This document shows positions 37,781 to 46,358 of a DNA stretch of 64,000 bases, in pieces. The notes beneath the pieces were generated by a model. The model did not search any database and had not been told where the DNA came from. It was given only the letters and a program-made list of their open reading frames with translations. Positions within the stretch are counted from its first letter, which is position 1. Each line of letters begins with the position of its first letter. Position numbers and translations under genes: made by a program. Origin of the DNA: CALKGK01 sp964649515 (GTDB lineage: Bacteria > Bacteroidota > Bacteroidia > Flavobacteriales_D > Sanyastnellaceae); the NCBI GenBank assembly GCA_964649515.1, contig CAZYPV010000006.1, forward strand, positions 7,983-71,982, written 5' to 3'.

Positions 37781-37810
37781 AAAAAATCCCGCTTCAAAGC
37801 GGGATTTTTT
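37781..37810. terminator. Intrinsic terminator after the metalloprotease gene
   Basis: AAAAAATCCCGCT and AGCGGGATTTTTT form a perfect stem with a 4-base loop and a T-run, 25 bases after the protease stop. It can act in both directions. Confidence 0.92.
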
Positions 37811-38059
37811 GTTTTGGAAATGAGTGCGCTCAAAGGCAAGCAACAAACAGATCTCCACATTTTAGAATATGCTGTGATGTAATACCTCATTCTAAATTAA
37901 ATCCCAAGTAAAAACCTCTAAGTGAGTATTTTACGCAGCATCTTCCGAAAAAAGAGACTTACTTTAGACCTAATCATCTGATCTGAAGTTCTTGTTTAGT
38001 TCGTGGTAGATCAATGGTTCTAGTGTATTTTATCTTTCTTACCGCAAAACCTAACTGCT
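37811..38059. other. Intergenic stretch before the XRE gene
   Basis: About 250 bases after the terminator hold no open frame of note, no tRNA and no strong repeat. A TATCTTTC sequence (near 38032) resembles a -7 element but lacks the final G, and no good -33 is seen. It presumably contains the promoter of the XRE gene. Confidence 0.5.
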
Positions 38060-38425
38060 TTGAACTCCATTGGTAGCAAGATTCGAATATTGAGGGAAAT
38101 TCGTGAATATTCTCAAGAGTATGTTTCTGCGCAATTGGGAATTTCCCAACGTGCTTACAGTAAGATTGAGCGTGGTGAAACGGACGTGTCGTTCACCAAA
38201 TTAGAGGCTCTAGCTGAAATTTTCCAAGTAAAAACGGTTCACCTCATTTCATTGGATATTTTTCCTTGGGACGCGGAAGAAGACGCACAATTAGAAGCGA
38301 ACGAGCATCGAATGTTGCAAGTCTATGTTGATCAGATCAAATACCTTCAAGAAGAAACCCGTTTCCTCCGGCAGCAAATTGAACTGCTCTCAGAACTTCT
38401 GGCTCAAAAAATGGGAACGAATTAA
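38060..38425 (+). CDS. XRE-family helix-turn-helix regulator
   Basis: A 121-residue DNA-binding protein. Residues 4-58 form an HTH_3/Cro-like domain (IGSKIRILREIREYSQEYVS, AQLGISQRAYSKIERGETDVS, KLEALAEIFQV). The C-terminal part (about 75-118) is a predicted coiled-coil (QVYVDQIKYLQEETRFLRQQ), probably for dimerisation. The start is TTG at 38060, as the HTH begins within five residues and no ATG lies upstream in frame. No partner toxin or phage gene is adjacent, so it is not an obvious antitoxin. The target is unknown. Its last four bases overlap the end of the convergent outer-membrane gene. Confidence 0.9.
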   Translation: MNSIGSKIRILREIREYSQEYVSAQLGISQRAYSKIERGETDVSFTKLEALAEIFQVKTVHLISLDIFPWDAEEDAQLEANEHRMLQVYVDQIKYLQEETRFLRQQIELLSELLAQKMGTN

Positions 38426-39235
38426 AACAAGAAACAATACCCCGCACCGATGCCCAAAATGATGGCATTGGAATCTATGTTGTCGGTGGATTCCACGGTT
38501 TCGGAAAAATTGAAGGTTCCAACGATGTTTTTGATATCGTAGGTCACCGTATTGGCTCTAAAAAGGGTGTTGAGGTTGAAGCTCAGGTGCCCTTTTGAAA
38601 GTGGATAAAGCAACTTCACCCCAGCCATGGCTGAGAAGCCAATCGAGGTTTGAGGGCGATATTCATACCTCGTTGTAATCACTGTTTGCGGTAAAACCCA
38701 AGAAAAATTGTAGTCGGGAACGGTTAGGGCATTCAAACCCAAATTCAGACCGGTTCTCACGAATAAACGTTGGTAGCTCCCTTGGTAACTGATACCGGGC
38801 ATGAAACTGAAACTATTGTAGGCACCATTCACTGTGCTCGATTTAAAATCGGCCATTAAGCCTGAAAAAAACGAGTTCTGGAAATCTCCTCGATCGAGTG
38901 CATTGGAGTGGTAGCTGACCATGAAGTTCACTCCAACACTGCGACTAATGGGGAGGGTTCCTGAGAGATTTGTGTAAAAGCCCAAGCGAGCGAAACCTGC
39001 ATCTTCGCCCGAAGTGAGAGCAAAATTTCCAAGAGGTAAGCCAATACCAGCGTCAATTTCAATTTGAGGTGCGAGAAAAGGCAAAGGTTCGNNNNNNNNN
39101 NNNNNNNNNNNNNNNNNNNNNNNNNNNNNNNNNNNNNNNNNNNNNNNNNNNNNNNNNNNNNNNNNNNNNNNNNNNNNNNNNNNNNNNNNNNCAAAGGAGA
39201 ATGAGGGAGAAAGTGAGGTAAAAGAATGATCGCAT
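38422..39235 (-). CDS. Outer-membrane beta-barrel protein, interrupted by assembly gap
   Basis: The right end after the gap encodes a signal peptide start on the - strand (ATG at 39235, MRSFFYLTFSLILL). Left of the gap about 220 residues follow with alternating beta-strand pattern (IEIDAGIGLPLGNFALTSG, FMPGISYQGSYQRLFVRTGL, GFSAMAGVKLLYPLSKGHL) ending ILGIGAGYCFLF, a barrel-like C-terminus with terminal Phe. The two parts are out of frame across the 100 N, but the true gap length is unknown, so this is no evidence of a frameshift. It is most like a small porin-type outer-membrane protein of unknown function. Confidence 0.7.
39092..39191. other. Assembly gap (100 N)
   Basis: Exactly 100 consecutive N, the usual placeholder for a scaffold gap of unknown size. 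It interrupts the N-terminal part of the outer-membrane protein gene. GCAAAGG on the left and CAAAGGA on the right of the gap are similar short words, which might reflect a collapsed repeat. Confidence 0.98.
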
Positions 39236-39297
39236 GGTGTGGTTTGTTGATTATGGTGTGGTGAAATTAACCATTCTTTTTGAGTTAGGCCCAGCAA

Positions 39298-39336
39298 CAA
39301 AAAAAGCCGTTCCTCCCAAAAGAGAAACGGCTTTTT
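39298..39336 (-). terminator. Intrinsic terminator after the 144-residue protein gene
   Basis: AAAAAGCCGTT (39301-39311) and AACGGCTTTTT (39326-39336) form an 11-bp stem with a 14-base loop. The leftward T-run continues to 39298. It terminates the leftward operon ending at 39355. Confidence 0.85.
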
Positions 39337-39354
39337 ATCGTCAATAAATTTGTT

Positions 39355-39789
39355 CTAGCTCTCCTTGGAGCCAACCATTACAGATACACATCCTTCGTGG
39401 ATCAGTGCTCCGCTGGTTTCCGACTCCGGAACACGGATCCTCACAATGAGTTGTTGCGTGCTCGCTACTTTAAAGTCGAAAGTGCTTTTGTTTTCTTCGT
39501 TGTCTTTGTTGCTGTAAATCAACTCTTCGTCGGTATCGAGAATTTCGAATTCCAAATCGCCCAAAACCGGGTGCCCACATACCAAAAGACGGTATTCTTT
39601 GTCGGCATAAAACGTAAGGAGTAATTCAGCTTCGTCGCCAGGAATAAGAACGGCACTGTTGAAGTTGTCGTTCTGAATGTAACCCTCAAGTTGAGGCAGG
39701 CACTTCTTTTTGGTGAAGCTTCTGCATTGACTGAACGCAGCCAACGGCAACATGACGAGAATAGGGAGGATATATTTTAAATACTTCAT
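39355..39789 (-). CDS. Small secreted protein of unknown function
   Basis: A 144-residue protein with a clear signal peptide (MKYLKYILPILVMLPLAAFSQ). The mature part has four cysteines (CRSFTKKKC near residues 22-30, one at CGHP, one at HEGC) and alternating beta segments (NSAVLIPGDEAELLLTFYA, TQQLIVRIRVPE), compatible with a small beta-sandwich and disulfides. I do not recognise the family. It follows the lipoprotein gene (39802-40713) by 12 bases and is likely in the same operon, ending at a terminator. Confidence 0.8.
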   Translation of the reverse strand: MKYLKYILPILVMLPLAAFSQCRSFTKKKCLPQLEGYIQNDNFNSAVLIPGDEAELLLTFYADKEYRLLVCGHPVLGDLEFEILDTDEELIYSNKDNEENKSTFDFKVASTQQLIVRIRVPESETSGALIHEGCVSVMVGSKES

Positions 39790-39801
39790 CGTTCTGTTCT
39801 T

Positions 39802-40713
39802 TTATTGGATGTATTGATTGCGTACTTCTTGAATCTTCGCTTTAATGCTGTCCATGGTAGCATCAGATACATTGGTGCTCGATGCACCACCTATAACCAT
39901 TGTACCGCTCTCGTCTTTAGAAGTTTCAGTTTTTTCCTTATTTATTTCCACTTGGTCAAAGAGGGCTTGAATTTCCATCAAATCTGCTTTCACTGGAGCG
40001 AGATCTTCAGCATTCTCATAGCTACTCACAAGGGCAATAAGGTCTTTCAAAGAATACTTTTGCTCTGCGATTCGTTGAGCAAGCGCATCGTTGTCTGGCG
40101 TTACATGGCTTGTGGCGAGATAGAGTCCTTCAACCCAACCTCCAACAATTACCAATGCCGAAACCTCTTCGCGTTCACCTTCTTTGAGGTAACCGTTCAA
40201 AGACCAGTAAGCATCACTCACGATGGTCAACAAAGAATCGCGGTTATTGCGGTTTTCGTTCACACGCTCAATGATGTTGTTATCGATGGCATCTTCTACA
40301 TTCAGCTTTTTGGCCAAACCGCGCGCTGCAGACAAATACAAAATGCTTTGTTGCTGCTGATCAAACATGCTGGCATAGCTCAAATCGGCACCGTAAACAC
40401 CCAAATTGAGGGCTTGTTTTGCCACTGAAGTATATTCTTCAGACTTCTCCGTGGGGTTGAGGATGCTGCTGTCGAAATCTGCTCCTGATTTTCGAATTAA
40501 GGAAGCCATTTCCATGGGCGATGGGATGGTGTAGAAAATTTGCTTTACAGCTTCTCTACGCTCAGGATTTTCCTGGGCCTCTTGATCGTTGACTGAGATT
40601 TCTGGAGAAGCACTCTCTTCGTGCCCCTGCCCGCTATCGCCGCAGGAGGTTAAAAAGACGCTTCCAGATACAGCAAGAATCAAGGATAGGTGGATCAATT
40701 TCTTGGTGATCAT
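39802..40713 (-). CDS. Lipoprotein of unknown function
   Basis: A protein of about 303 residues with a lipoprotein signal (MITKKLIHLSLILAVSGSVF then LTSC). The ATG at 40713 is preferred over 40734 because it gives a standard signal length. The mature part starts with an acidic linker (EESASPEISVNDQEAQENPE), then a mostly helical domain (KQIFYTIPSPMEMASLIRKS, ADLSYASMFDQQQQSILYLS, LIVGGWVEGLYLATSHVTPD-like segments). I do not recognise a catalytic motif. Similar helical lipoproteins are common in Bacteroidota as hypothetical proteins. It is likely anchored in an envelope membrane and co-expressed with the 144-residue secreted protein. Confidence 0.82.
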   Translation of the reverse strand: MITKKLIHLSLILAVSGSVFLTSCGDSGQGHEESASPEISVNDQEAQENPERREAVKQIFYTIPSPMEMASLIRKSGADFDSSILNPTEKSEEYTSVAKQALNLGVYGADLSYASMFDQQQQSILYLSAARGLAKKLNVEDAIDNNIIERVNENRNNRDSLLTIVSDAYWSLNGYLKEGEREEVSALVIVGGWVEGLYLATSHVTPDNDALAQRIAEQKYSLKDLIALVSSYENAEDLAPVKADLMEIQALFDQVEINKEKTETSKDESGTMVIGGASSTNVSDATMDSIKAKIQEVRNQYIQ

Positions 40714-40763
40714 ATTACTTCTTTTAGTGTTCATGATGGTGCACTATGGCTAGGTTAAAGTAC

Positions 40764-40782
40764 GTAGCTCTTTTGAAGCTAC
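40764..40782. repeat. Inverted repeat upstream of the lipoprotein gene
   Basis: GTAGCT (40764-40769) and AGCTAC (40777-40782) around a 7-base centre, about 50 bases upstream of the lipoprotein start (40713). It is a possible operator. No T-run follows on either strand. Confidence 0.35.
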
Positions 40783-40896
40783 AGGTTTAATTCTTAAAAG
40801 TTTTTAAAGTAGTGGTGTTCATCAGAACAAAGATAAACGTCCAAAACTCTAGCCCCTTCTCGTTACTGGCCAATGACTTGTAGTTCTTTTCCTACA

Positions 40897-43683
40897 TCAA
40901 TGCGCTTCTAACCAGTTGTGGCCTTGATCGATTTCTACGGATAAAGGAACAATAAGTTTCACCGCACCTTCCATTTCTTTCTGAATGATGGGTGAAATGA
41001 GGTCGATTTCATCTTTATGGGCATCAAAAACGAGTTCATCGTGCACTTGCATGATCATTTGAGACTTGAAATTACGCTCCTTAAAGATCTTGTGCAGGTT
41101 CACCATGGCTACTTTAATCACATCGGCCGCAGAACCCTGAATAGGAGCATTGATGGCATTCCGCTCAGCAAATCCTCTCACTACGGCATTGCTCGAGTTG
41201 ATGTCTTTCAAATACCTTCTCCGGCCCATGATGGTTTCCACATAACCGTGCTCTTTAGCAAAGGCAATGTTGGCGTCCTGATAGGCTTTCAAACTAGCAA
41301 ATTCCTTGTAATATTGATCGATGATTTCCTTCGACTCTCGCCGCGAGATGTTCAAATTTTGAGCTAAACCAAAAGCTCCTTGTCCGTAAATGATTCCAAA
41401 GTTCACAGCCTTGGCCTTGGATCGCATTTCGCGGTCAACTTCCTCAATGGGCACTCCAAATACTTTCGCTGCGGTGGCGGCATGGATGTCTTTTCCCTCG
41501 TTGAAAGCCAAACACATTCCTTCGTCTTTACTCAATGCGGCAATGATTCTCAATTCCACTTGCGAATAATCGGCCGCGAGCAAAACGTGATCCTCATCTC
41601 GCGGAATAAATGCTTTCCGTATTTCCCGACCCTCCGCACTTCGAATAGGAATGTTCTGCAAATTGGGATTGTTGGAACTCAATCGTCCCGTTGCAGCTAC
41701 GGTTTGCATGTAGTTGGTGTGCAATCGCCCCGTACTTTCATTCACCAAGGTTGGAAGTGGATCAACGTAGGTGGATTTCAACTTTTTGAGTTGACGGTAT
41801 TGCAAGATTTTCGGTACAATCTCGTGGTCGTTCAAGTGCTTGCTCAAAACGTCTTCTCCAGTAGAATACTGGCCTGTTTTGGTTTTTTTCGCCTTGCTCG
41901 AGATGGCGAGCTTTTCAAAAAGAATTGGACCCAGCTGCTTGGGCGAGTCCACATTGAAGTTCTCTCCAGCGAGCTCCTGAATTTCTCCTTCCAAACGATC
42001 AACCTTTTCACCCAGTTCCAAAGAATACGCTTTGAGGGTGTCCACATCGAGGTTGACACCCACTTGTTCAATGTCGCAAAGCACACGAAGCAAGGGGATT
42101 TCTAGCTCATGGAACAGTTTTTTAATCGGTTCTTGGGAAGTTTCTTTTTCAAAGATGTTTTTGAGGCGAAGGGTGATGTCAGCATCTTCCGCCGCATAAT
42201 CAGAGATGGCTTGTGGTTCCAAATCGGCCATGCTCAATTGGTTCTTCCCTTTTTTCCCAATGAGGGTTTCGATGCTCACAGGGCGATAGTTCAAATAGGT
42301 TTCAGCCAGAAAATCCATGCCGTGCTTGGAGTCAGGATTCATGAGATAATGGGCCAGCATGGTGTCGTATAGCTTGTTCTTCACCTCATAGCCGTTCCGC
42401 GCCAAAACCTTGAGGTCGTACTTCAAGTTCTGACCAATCATGGTTTTTTCTTCATCCATAAAAAGCGGGGCAAAGGCATTCATGATTTCTGACTGTCGTT
42501 CCATCAAGGGGACGTAATATGCCTCACCTTCCTGAATGGAGAACGACATGCCCACGAGTTGAGCATCCATCGCTTCGAGTTCGCTCGTTTCGGTGTCAAA
42601 ACAGTATTCATTCACCTTCAAAAGCTGCTCCAAAAGGGATTTTTGAGCTTCTTCAGTGTCGCAAAAATGGTACTTGTGCTCACTGTTTTCAATGGTTTTC
42701 ATCTCTTGTGGCGTCAACACGGCTTCTTCCTGTTCGTCGCTGGAAGCAGCGTCACCAAACAAGGAGAACTGTTCACCTTCAGCAGGAGCACTGAGGTCTT
42801 CTCCCAAAACACGCTTGCTCAAGGTTCTAAATTCCAATTCCGCAAAGACTTCGCGCAAAAGATCTTTATCCATGGGAGTCATCACCATGTCTTCAAAATC
42901 GGGTTGGTATTCGAGATCCGTTTTGATCGTTGCAAGTTGTTTGGAGAGCAATCCTTGTTCTGCGAAGTTCTCCACGTTTTCTTTTTGCTTGCCTTTCAGT
43001 TCATGAGTGTTCGCAATGAGCGACTCAACACTGCCATATTTAGCGATGAGTTTTTTAGCCGTTTTTTCACCAATTCCCGGAATACCAGGGATGTTATCTA
43101 CGGCATCGCCTTGCAATCCAAGGATGTCAATCACCTGCATGGGGTGTTCTACTTCAAAGCGTTCCTTCACTTCAGGGACTCCCCAAATCTCGGCGGGCTT
43201 TCCGCTTCTCCCCGGTCGGAACATGAAGATGTTGTCCGACACCAACTGCGCGTAGTCCTTGTCGGGGGTCATCATGTAGGTGAGGTAGCCTTCTTTTTCT
43301 GCGATTTTAGCAATGTGACCAATGACGTCATCGGCTTCGTAACCTTCTTTCATGATGATGGGAACCCCAAAGCCTTTGAGGATTTTGAAAACGAGCGGAA
43401 CAGAAAGTTTGATGTCTTCTGGCGTTTCATCGCGGTTGGCTTTGTATTCAGCAAACATGTCATTTCTGAAGTTGCCCCCAGGAGGATCAAAAACCACAGC
43501 AAGGTGGGAGGGTTTTTCATTGTTAATAACGTCCAAAAGCACATTGGTGAAGCCAAACATGGCCGAGGTATTCAGGCCTTTTGAATTGATTCTAGGGGTG
43601 CGAATGAAGGCGTAATACGCTCTGAAAATAAGGGCGTAGGCATCGAGAAGAAAGAGTTTGTTGTCGTGTTCCTGAGATCTCAT
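40897..43683 (-). CDS. polA: DNA polymerase I
   Basis: This DNA repair and Okazaki-fragment polymerase is about 928 residues from the ATG at 43683 (a start at 43704 is less likely). The 5'-3' exonuclease (FEN-like) domain spans about 1-290 (FLLDAYALIFRAYYAF, GYEADDVIG, TPDKDYAQLV, PGIPGIGEKTAKKLI). The 3'-5' exonuclease keeps its DxE motif (CFDTETSELEAMDAQLVG), so proofreading is probably active. The polymerase domain has motif A (ADYSQVELRIIAALS), motif B (RSKAKAVNFGIIYGQG) and motif C (MQVHDELVFD). It is an intact family-A polymerase, transcribed leftward, 113 bases after the DUF2480 gene. Confidence 0.98.
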   Translation of the reverse strand: MRSQEHDNKLFLLDAYALIFRAYYAFIRTPRINSKGLNTSAMFGFTNVLLDVINNEKPSHLAVVFDPPGGNFRNDMFAEYKANRDETPEDIKLSVPLVFKILKGFGVPIIMKEGYEADDVIGHIAKIAEKEGYLTYMMTPDKDYAQLVSDNIFMFRPGRSGKPAEIWGVPEVKERFEVEHPMQVIDILGLQGDAVDNIPGIPGIGEKTAKKLIAKYGSVESLIANTHELKGKQKENVENFAEQGLLSKQLATIKTDLEYQPDFEDMVMTPMDKDLLREVFAELEFRTLSKRVLGEDLSAPAEGEQFSLFGDAASSDEQEEAVLTPQEMKTIENSEHKYHFCDTEEAQKSLLEQLLKVNEYCFDTETSELEAMDAQLVGMSFSIQEGEAYYVPLMERQSEIMNAFAPLFMDEEKTMIGQNLKYDLKVLARNGYEVKNKLYDTMLAHYLMNPDSKHGMDFLAETYLNYRPVSIETLIGKKGKNQLSMADLEPQAISDYAAEDADITLRLKNIFEKETSQEPIKKLFHELEIPLLRVLCDIEQVGVNLDVDTLKAYSLELGEKVDRLEGEIQELAGENFNVDSPKQLGPILFEKLAISSKAKKTKTGQYSTGEDVLSKHLNDHEIVPKILQYRQLKKLKSTYVDPLPTLVNESTGRLHTNYMQTVAATGRLSSNNPNLQNIPIRSAEGREIRKAFIPRDEDHVLLAADYSQVELRIIAALSKDEGMCLAFNEGKDIHAATAAKVFGVPIEEVDREMRSKAKAVNFGIIYGQGAFGLAQNLNISRRESKEIIDQYYKEFASLKAYQDANIAFAKEHGYVETIMGRRRYLKDINSSNAVVRGFAERNAINAPIQGSAADVIKVAMVNLHKIFKERNFKSQMIMQVHDELVFDAHKDEIDLISPIIQKEMEGAVKLIVPLSVEIDQGHNWLEAH

Positions 43684-43763
43684 ACTTAAGGATTGAGATG
43701 GCAAGTTACGGAATCACTTTCGAGTATTTCGAGGGATTTTGTGAAGGAAAAAGAGAGCAATGC

Positions 43764-43784
43764 AAAAGACCCATTTTCTGGGGT
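43764..43784 (-). terminator. Weak terminator-like hairpin after the DUF2480 gene
   Basis: Read leftward, ACCCCA and TGGGT form a short stem with one bulge and a GAAAA loop, followed by CTTTT. It is only five pairs, so read-through into polA is likely. Confidence 0.35.
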
Positions 43785-43797
43785 TTACGAGCGGCAT

Positions 43798-44304
43798 TTA
43801 CTTCTTCTTTTTGTACACCGGAACGGTAGAACACGGTTCTCCAAACATGAGCGATTTGACTTTGGATTGGATTTTACTTACCAACATTCCGTAGGCAAAG
43901 TCGGGCACGTTTCCATCGTTACACCCTTTAATCACTACCCGTACATCTTCCAATGAATCTACGTCAAAGTTGGCAATGCCTTGAGCGTATAAGATGTTGG
44001 AGAGTTCTTCAGGTCTGCAATTGACGCAGTTTTTCGCGATGCCCACCAAGGCACTGCTCACCAACATGTAAGCCCAAAGCGGAATGATGGCATCGCTTGA
44101 ACAGTATACAGCTACGTGTTTTCCGCGGTACTCCTCCCAATTGTTCTCCTTTACCCAAGTTCGAAAATCACTTTCTTTGAGCACAAGTCCTTGCCAAAGC
44201 AGCGGGGCGAGATCGATTTGGGTCATCTCCTCATCAACAAACCATTCCGCCAAGTCGAGGGTGTACAAGCCACTTTTCGCAACTTTGTTGACGATTTCAG
44301 ACAT
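43798..44304 (-). CDS. DUF2480-family protein
   Basis: A 168-residue protein matching the Bacteroidota-specific DUF2480 family: an opening like EIVNKVAKSGLYTLDLAEWF, then LVLKESDFRTWVKENNWEEY, VAVYCSSDAIIPLWAYMLVS, VVIKGC, and the terminal GEPCSTVPVYKKKK. Cytosolic, with no signal peptide. The molecular function is unknown. The start codon shares one base with the dxs stop (TAATG arrangement), so it is translationally coupled to dxs. Conserved cysteines (in VVIKGC and GEPCSTVP) might bind metal, which is speculation. Confidence 0.9.
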   Translation of the reverse strand: MSEIVNKVAKSGLYTLDLAEWFVDEEMTQIDLAPLLWQGLVLKESDFRTWVKENNWEEYRGKHVAVYCSSDAIIPLWAYMLVSSALVGIAKNCVNCRPEELSNILYAQGIANFDVDSLEDVRVVIKGCNDGNVPDFAYGMLVSKIQSKVKSLMFGEPCSTVPVYKKKK

Positions 44305-46232
44305 TACCCAACCATTTTTTGTTGTTCAAGCAGCATTTTCCGTGCGGTTTCCAGAATGTTTTCTGTGTTGAATCCACACTCAGAATAAAGTTCTTCTTGT
44401 GTTCCGTGCTCAATGAATTCGTCTTCAATTCCCAAACGTTTCACTTGGGCTTGGTAGCCATTATCCACCATAAATTCGAGAATAGCAGAGCCCATTCCTC
44501 CTTGCAAACAACCGTCTTCAATGGTGATGATTTGCTTGAATTTACTGAATACTTCGTGGAGCATGATTTCGTCCAAAGGCTTGGCAAAGCGCATGTCGTA
44601 ATGGGCCATGCTTACCCCTTCTTTTCCAAGGATTTCACAGGCTTCGATGGCCTTGTTTCCAATATGTCCGATGGACAAGATAGCGATGTCTTCCCCGGAT
44701 TTGATTTTCTTTCCAGTTCCGGGCTTAATGAATTTCATGGGCGTTTTCCATTCCGTCATTACACCCTTGCCTCTTGGATAACGAATGACCCACGCACCGT
44801 TGTCTTCTGCTTGAGATGAATACATCAAGTTCCGCAAATCGGCTTCATTCATTGGGGCAGATACAATGAGGTTGGGGATGCATCGCATGTAAGCAATGTC
44901 AAAAGCACCGTGGTGGGTTGGTCCATCTGCACCGGCCAAACCAGCGCGATCCAAACAGAACACTACGGGCAATTTTTGCAATGCAACGTCATGAACCACT
45001 TGGTCGTATGCCCGCTGCATAAACGAGGAGTAAATGTTGCAAAAAGGGATGAGCCCTTGGGTGGCCATACCTGCAGAGAAAGTAACAGCGTGCTGTTCCG
45101 CGATACCGACGTCAAAGGCACGGTCCGGCATGGCGTCCATCATAAATTTTAATGAACTTCCAGTAGGCATTGCTGGGGTTACTCCCACAATTTTTTCGTT
45201 CTTCTCAGCAAGCTCAATGATGGTGTGACCGAAGACGTCTTGATATTTCGGCGGACTAGGACTCTTGGGGGTTACTTTAATGATTTCACCGGTCTCTTTG
45301 TTGAACAATCCTGGAGCGTGCCATTGGGTGGGCGATCCGGCTTCTGCCGGTGCGTACCCTTTTCCTTTCATGGTAACGCAGTGAAGGAGTTTCGGTCCTG
45401 GGATGTCTTTCAAGTCGGCCAATACTTTCGCCATGTATTCAACGTCATGACCATCAATTGGCCCGAAATAGCGAAAGTTCAAAGATTCAAAGAGGTTACT
45501 TTGCTTCAGAAGTGCGGCTTTTACACCGTTTTCCACCTTTTGAGCGATGGCTTGAGCGTTTGGCCCAAATTTGCTGATTTTGCCCAACAGGTTCCAGACT
45601 TCATCCTTCACCTTATTGTAGGTGTGTGATGTGGTGATGTCGGTGAGGTATTCTTTGAGTGCACCTACGTTGGGGTCGATGGACATGCAGTTGTCGTTCA
45701 AAACAACGAGCATGTTGGTGTCTTCTACCCCTCCATGGTTCAAGCCTTCGAACGCCAAACCGGCAGTCATGGCACCATCTCCAATCACGGCGATGTGCTG
45801 ACGATCTCTTTTCTGTACTCTATTCGCTACCGCCATTCCCAAGGCAGCAGAGATGGATGTTGAGCTGTGGCCAACGCCAAATGTATCGTATTCAGACTCC
45901 GATCTTTTTGGGAAACCACTCAAACCGTTAATGATCCTGTTGGTGTGGAAGTTTTCTCTTCGACCAGTAAGGATTTTGTGTCCATAAGCTTGATGCCCCA
46001 CATCCCACACCAATTGGTCTTTTGGTGTGTCGAAGATGTAGTGCAAGGCTACGGTCATTTCAACCACTCCCAAGCTGGCCCCAAAGTGCCCCCCTTTTTC
46101 AGAAACAACGTCAATGATATACTGACGCAGCTCGTCGCAAATCTGGGGAAGATCTTCTTCCGAGAACTTTGCTCGTAGATCTGCCGGGAATTGAATTTGG
46201 TCCAACATTGGACCTGCTTTGAATTTGCTCAT
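44304..46232 (-). CDS. dxs: 1-deoxy-D-xylulose-5-phosphate synthase
   Basis: This thiamine-diphosphate enzyme condenses pyruvate and glyceraldehyde-3-phosphate to DXP, the entry step of the MEP pathway. The 642 residues fit the family. Motifs seen are HQAYGHKILTGRRENFH (N-terminal), the ThDP/Mg site GDGAMTAGLAFEGLNHGG to NDN, and DGPTHHGAFDIAYMRCIPNL in the transketolase pyrimidine domain, with GLAGADGP. The Glu needed for ThDP activation lies in VGIAEQHAVTFSAG. The leader has a TAnnTTTG promoter (46281-46288) and a perfect 14-bp palindrome (46248-46261). No ThDP riboswitch is seen. It is coupled to the DUF2480 gene. Confidence 0.97.
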   Translation of the reverse strand: MSKFKAGPMLDQIQFPADLRAKFSEEDLPQICDELRQYIIDVVSEKGGHFGASLGVVEMTVALHYIFDTPKDQLVWDVGHQAYGHKILTGRRENFHTNRIINGLSGFPKRSESEYDTFGVGHSSTSISAALGMAVANRVQKRDRQHIAVIGDGAMTAGLAFEGLNHGGVEDTNMLVVLNDNCMSIDPNVGALKEYLTDITTSHTYNKVKDEVWNLLGKISKFGPNAQAIAQKVENGVKAALLKQSNLFESLNFRYFGPIDGHDVEYMAKVLADLKDIPGPKLLHCVTMKGKGYAPAEAGSPTQWHAPGLFNKETGEIIKVTPKSPSPPKYQDVFGHTIIELAEKNEKIVGVTPAMPTGSSLKFMMDAMPDRAFDVGIAEQHAVTFSAGMATQGLIPFCNIYSSFMQRAYDQVVHDVALQKLPVVFCLDRAGLAGADGPTHHGAFDIAYMRCIPNLIVSAPMNEADLRNLMYSSQAEDNGAWVIRYPRGKGVMTEWKTPMKFIKPGTGKKIKSGEDIAILSIGHIGNKAIEACEILGKEGVSMAHYDMRFAKPLDEIMLHEVFSKFKQIITIEDGCLQGGMGSAILEFMVDNGYQAQVKRLGIEDEFIEHGTQEELYSECGFNTENILETARKMLLEQQKMVG

Positions 46233-46247
46233 GGCGATTGAAATAAC

Positions 46248-46261
46248 GGAGAACGTTCTCC
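46248..46261. promoter_or_regulatory. Perfect 14-bp palindrome in the dxs leader
   Basis: GGAGAACGTTCTCC is fully self-complementary and lies 16 bases before the dxs ATG, about 20 bases downstream of the -7 element. With no loop, it suits a dimeric repressor site better than an RNA hairpin. Confidence 0.5.
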
Positions 46262-46280
46262 TTGCTTACTACTACACAAA

Positions 46281-46313
46281 CAAATGTAAAAAAAAGATGT
46301 TCTGTATGGCCAA
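46281..46313 (-). promoter_or_regulatory. Promoter of dxs (TTG, 22-nt spacer, TACATTTG)
   Basis: Read leftward: TTG (46313-46311), 22 bases, then TACATTTG (46288-46281), which matches TAnnTTTG exactly. It predicts a start near 46275 and a leader of about 43 bases. Confidence 0.6.
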
Positions 46314-46358
46314 GAATTATCTGCGCTCAAACAGCGAGAAAGGGTGGCTAAAATAGTC

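Noticed and set aside
38032..38040. TATCTTTC as an XRE promoter
   Set aside because: It lacks the final G of the consensus, and no TTG lies at the -33 distance.
39194..39300. A start at 39300 giving MLLGLTQKEW upstream of the outer-membrane protein
   Set aside because: It depends on reading through 100 placeholder N in a fixed frame. The real signal peptide lies in another frame, with ATG at 39235.
42559..43584. A long open frame (341 codons) on the + strand inside polA
   Set aside because: It lies opposite intact polymerase I motifs, has no recognisable domain, and its composition is that of the reverse complement of a conserved gene.
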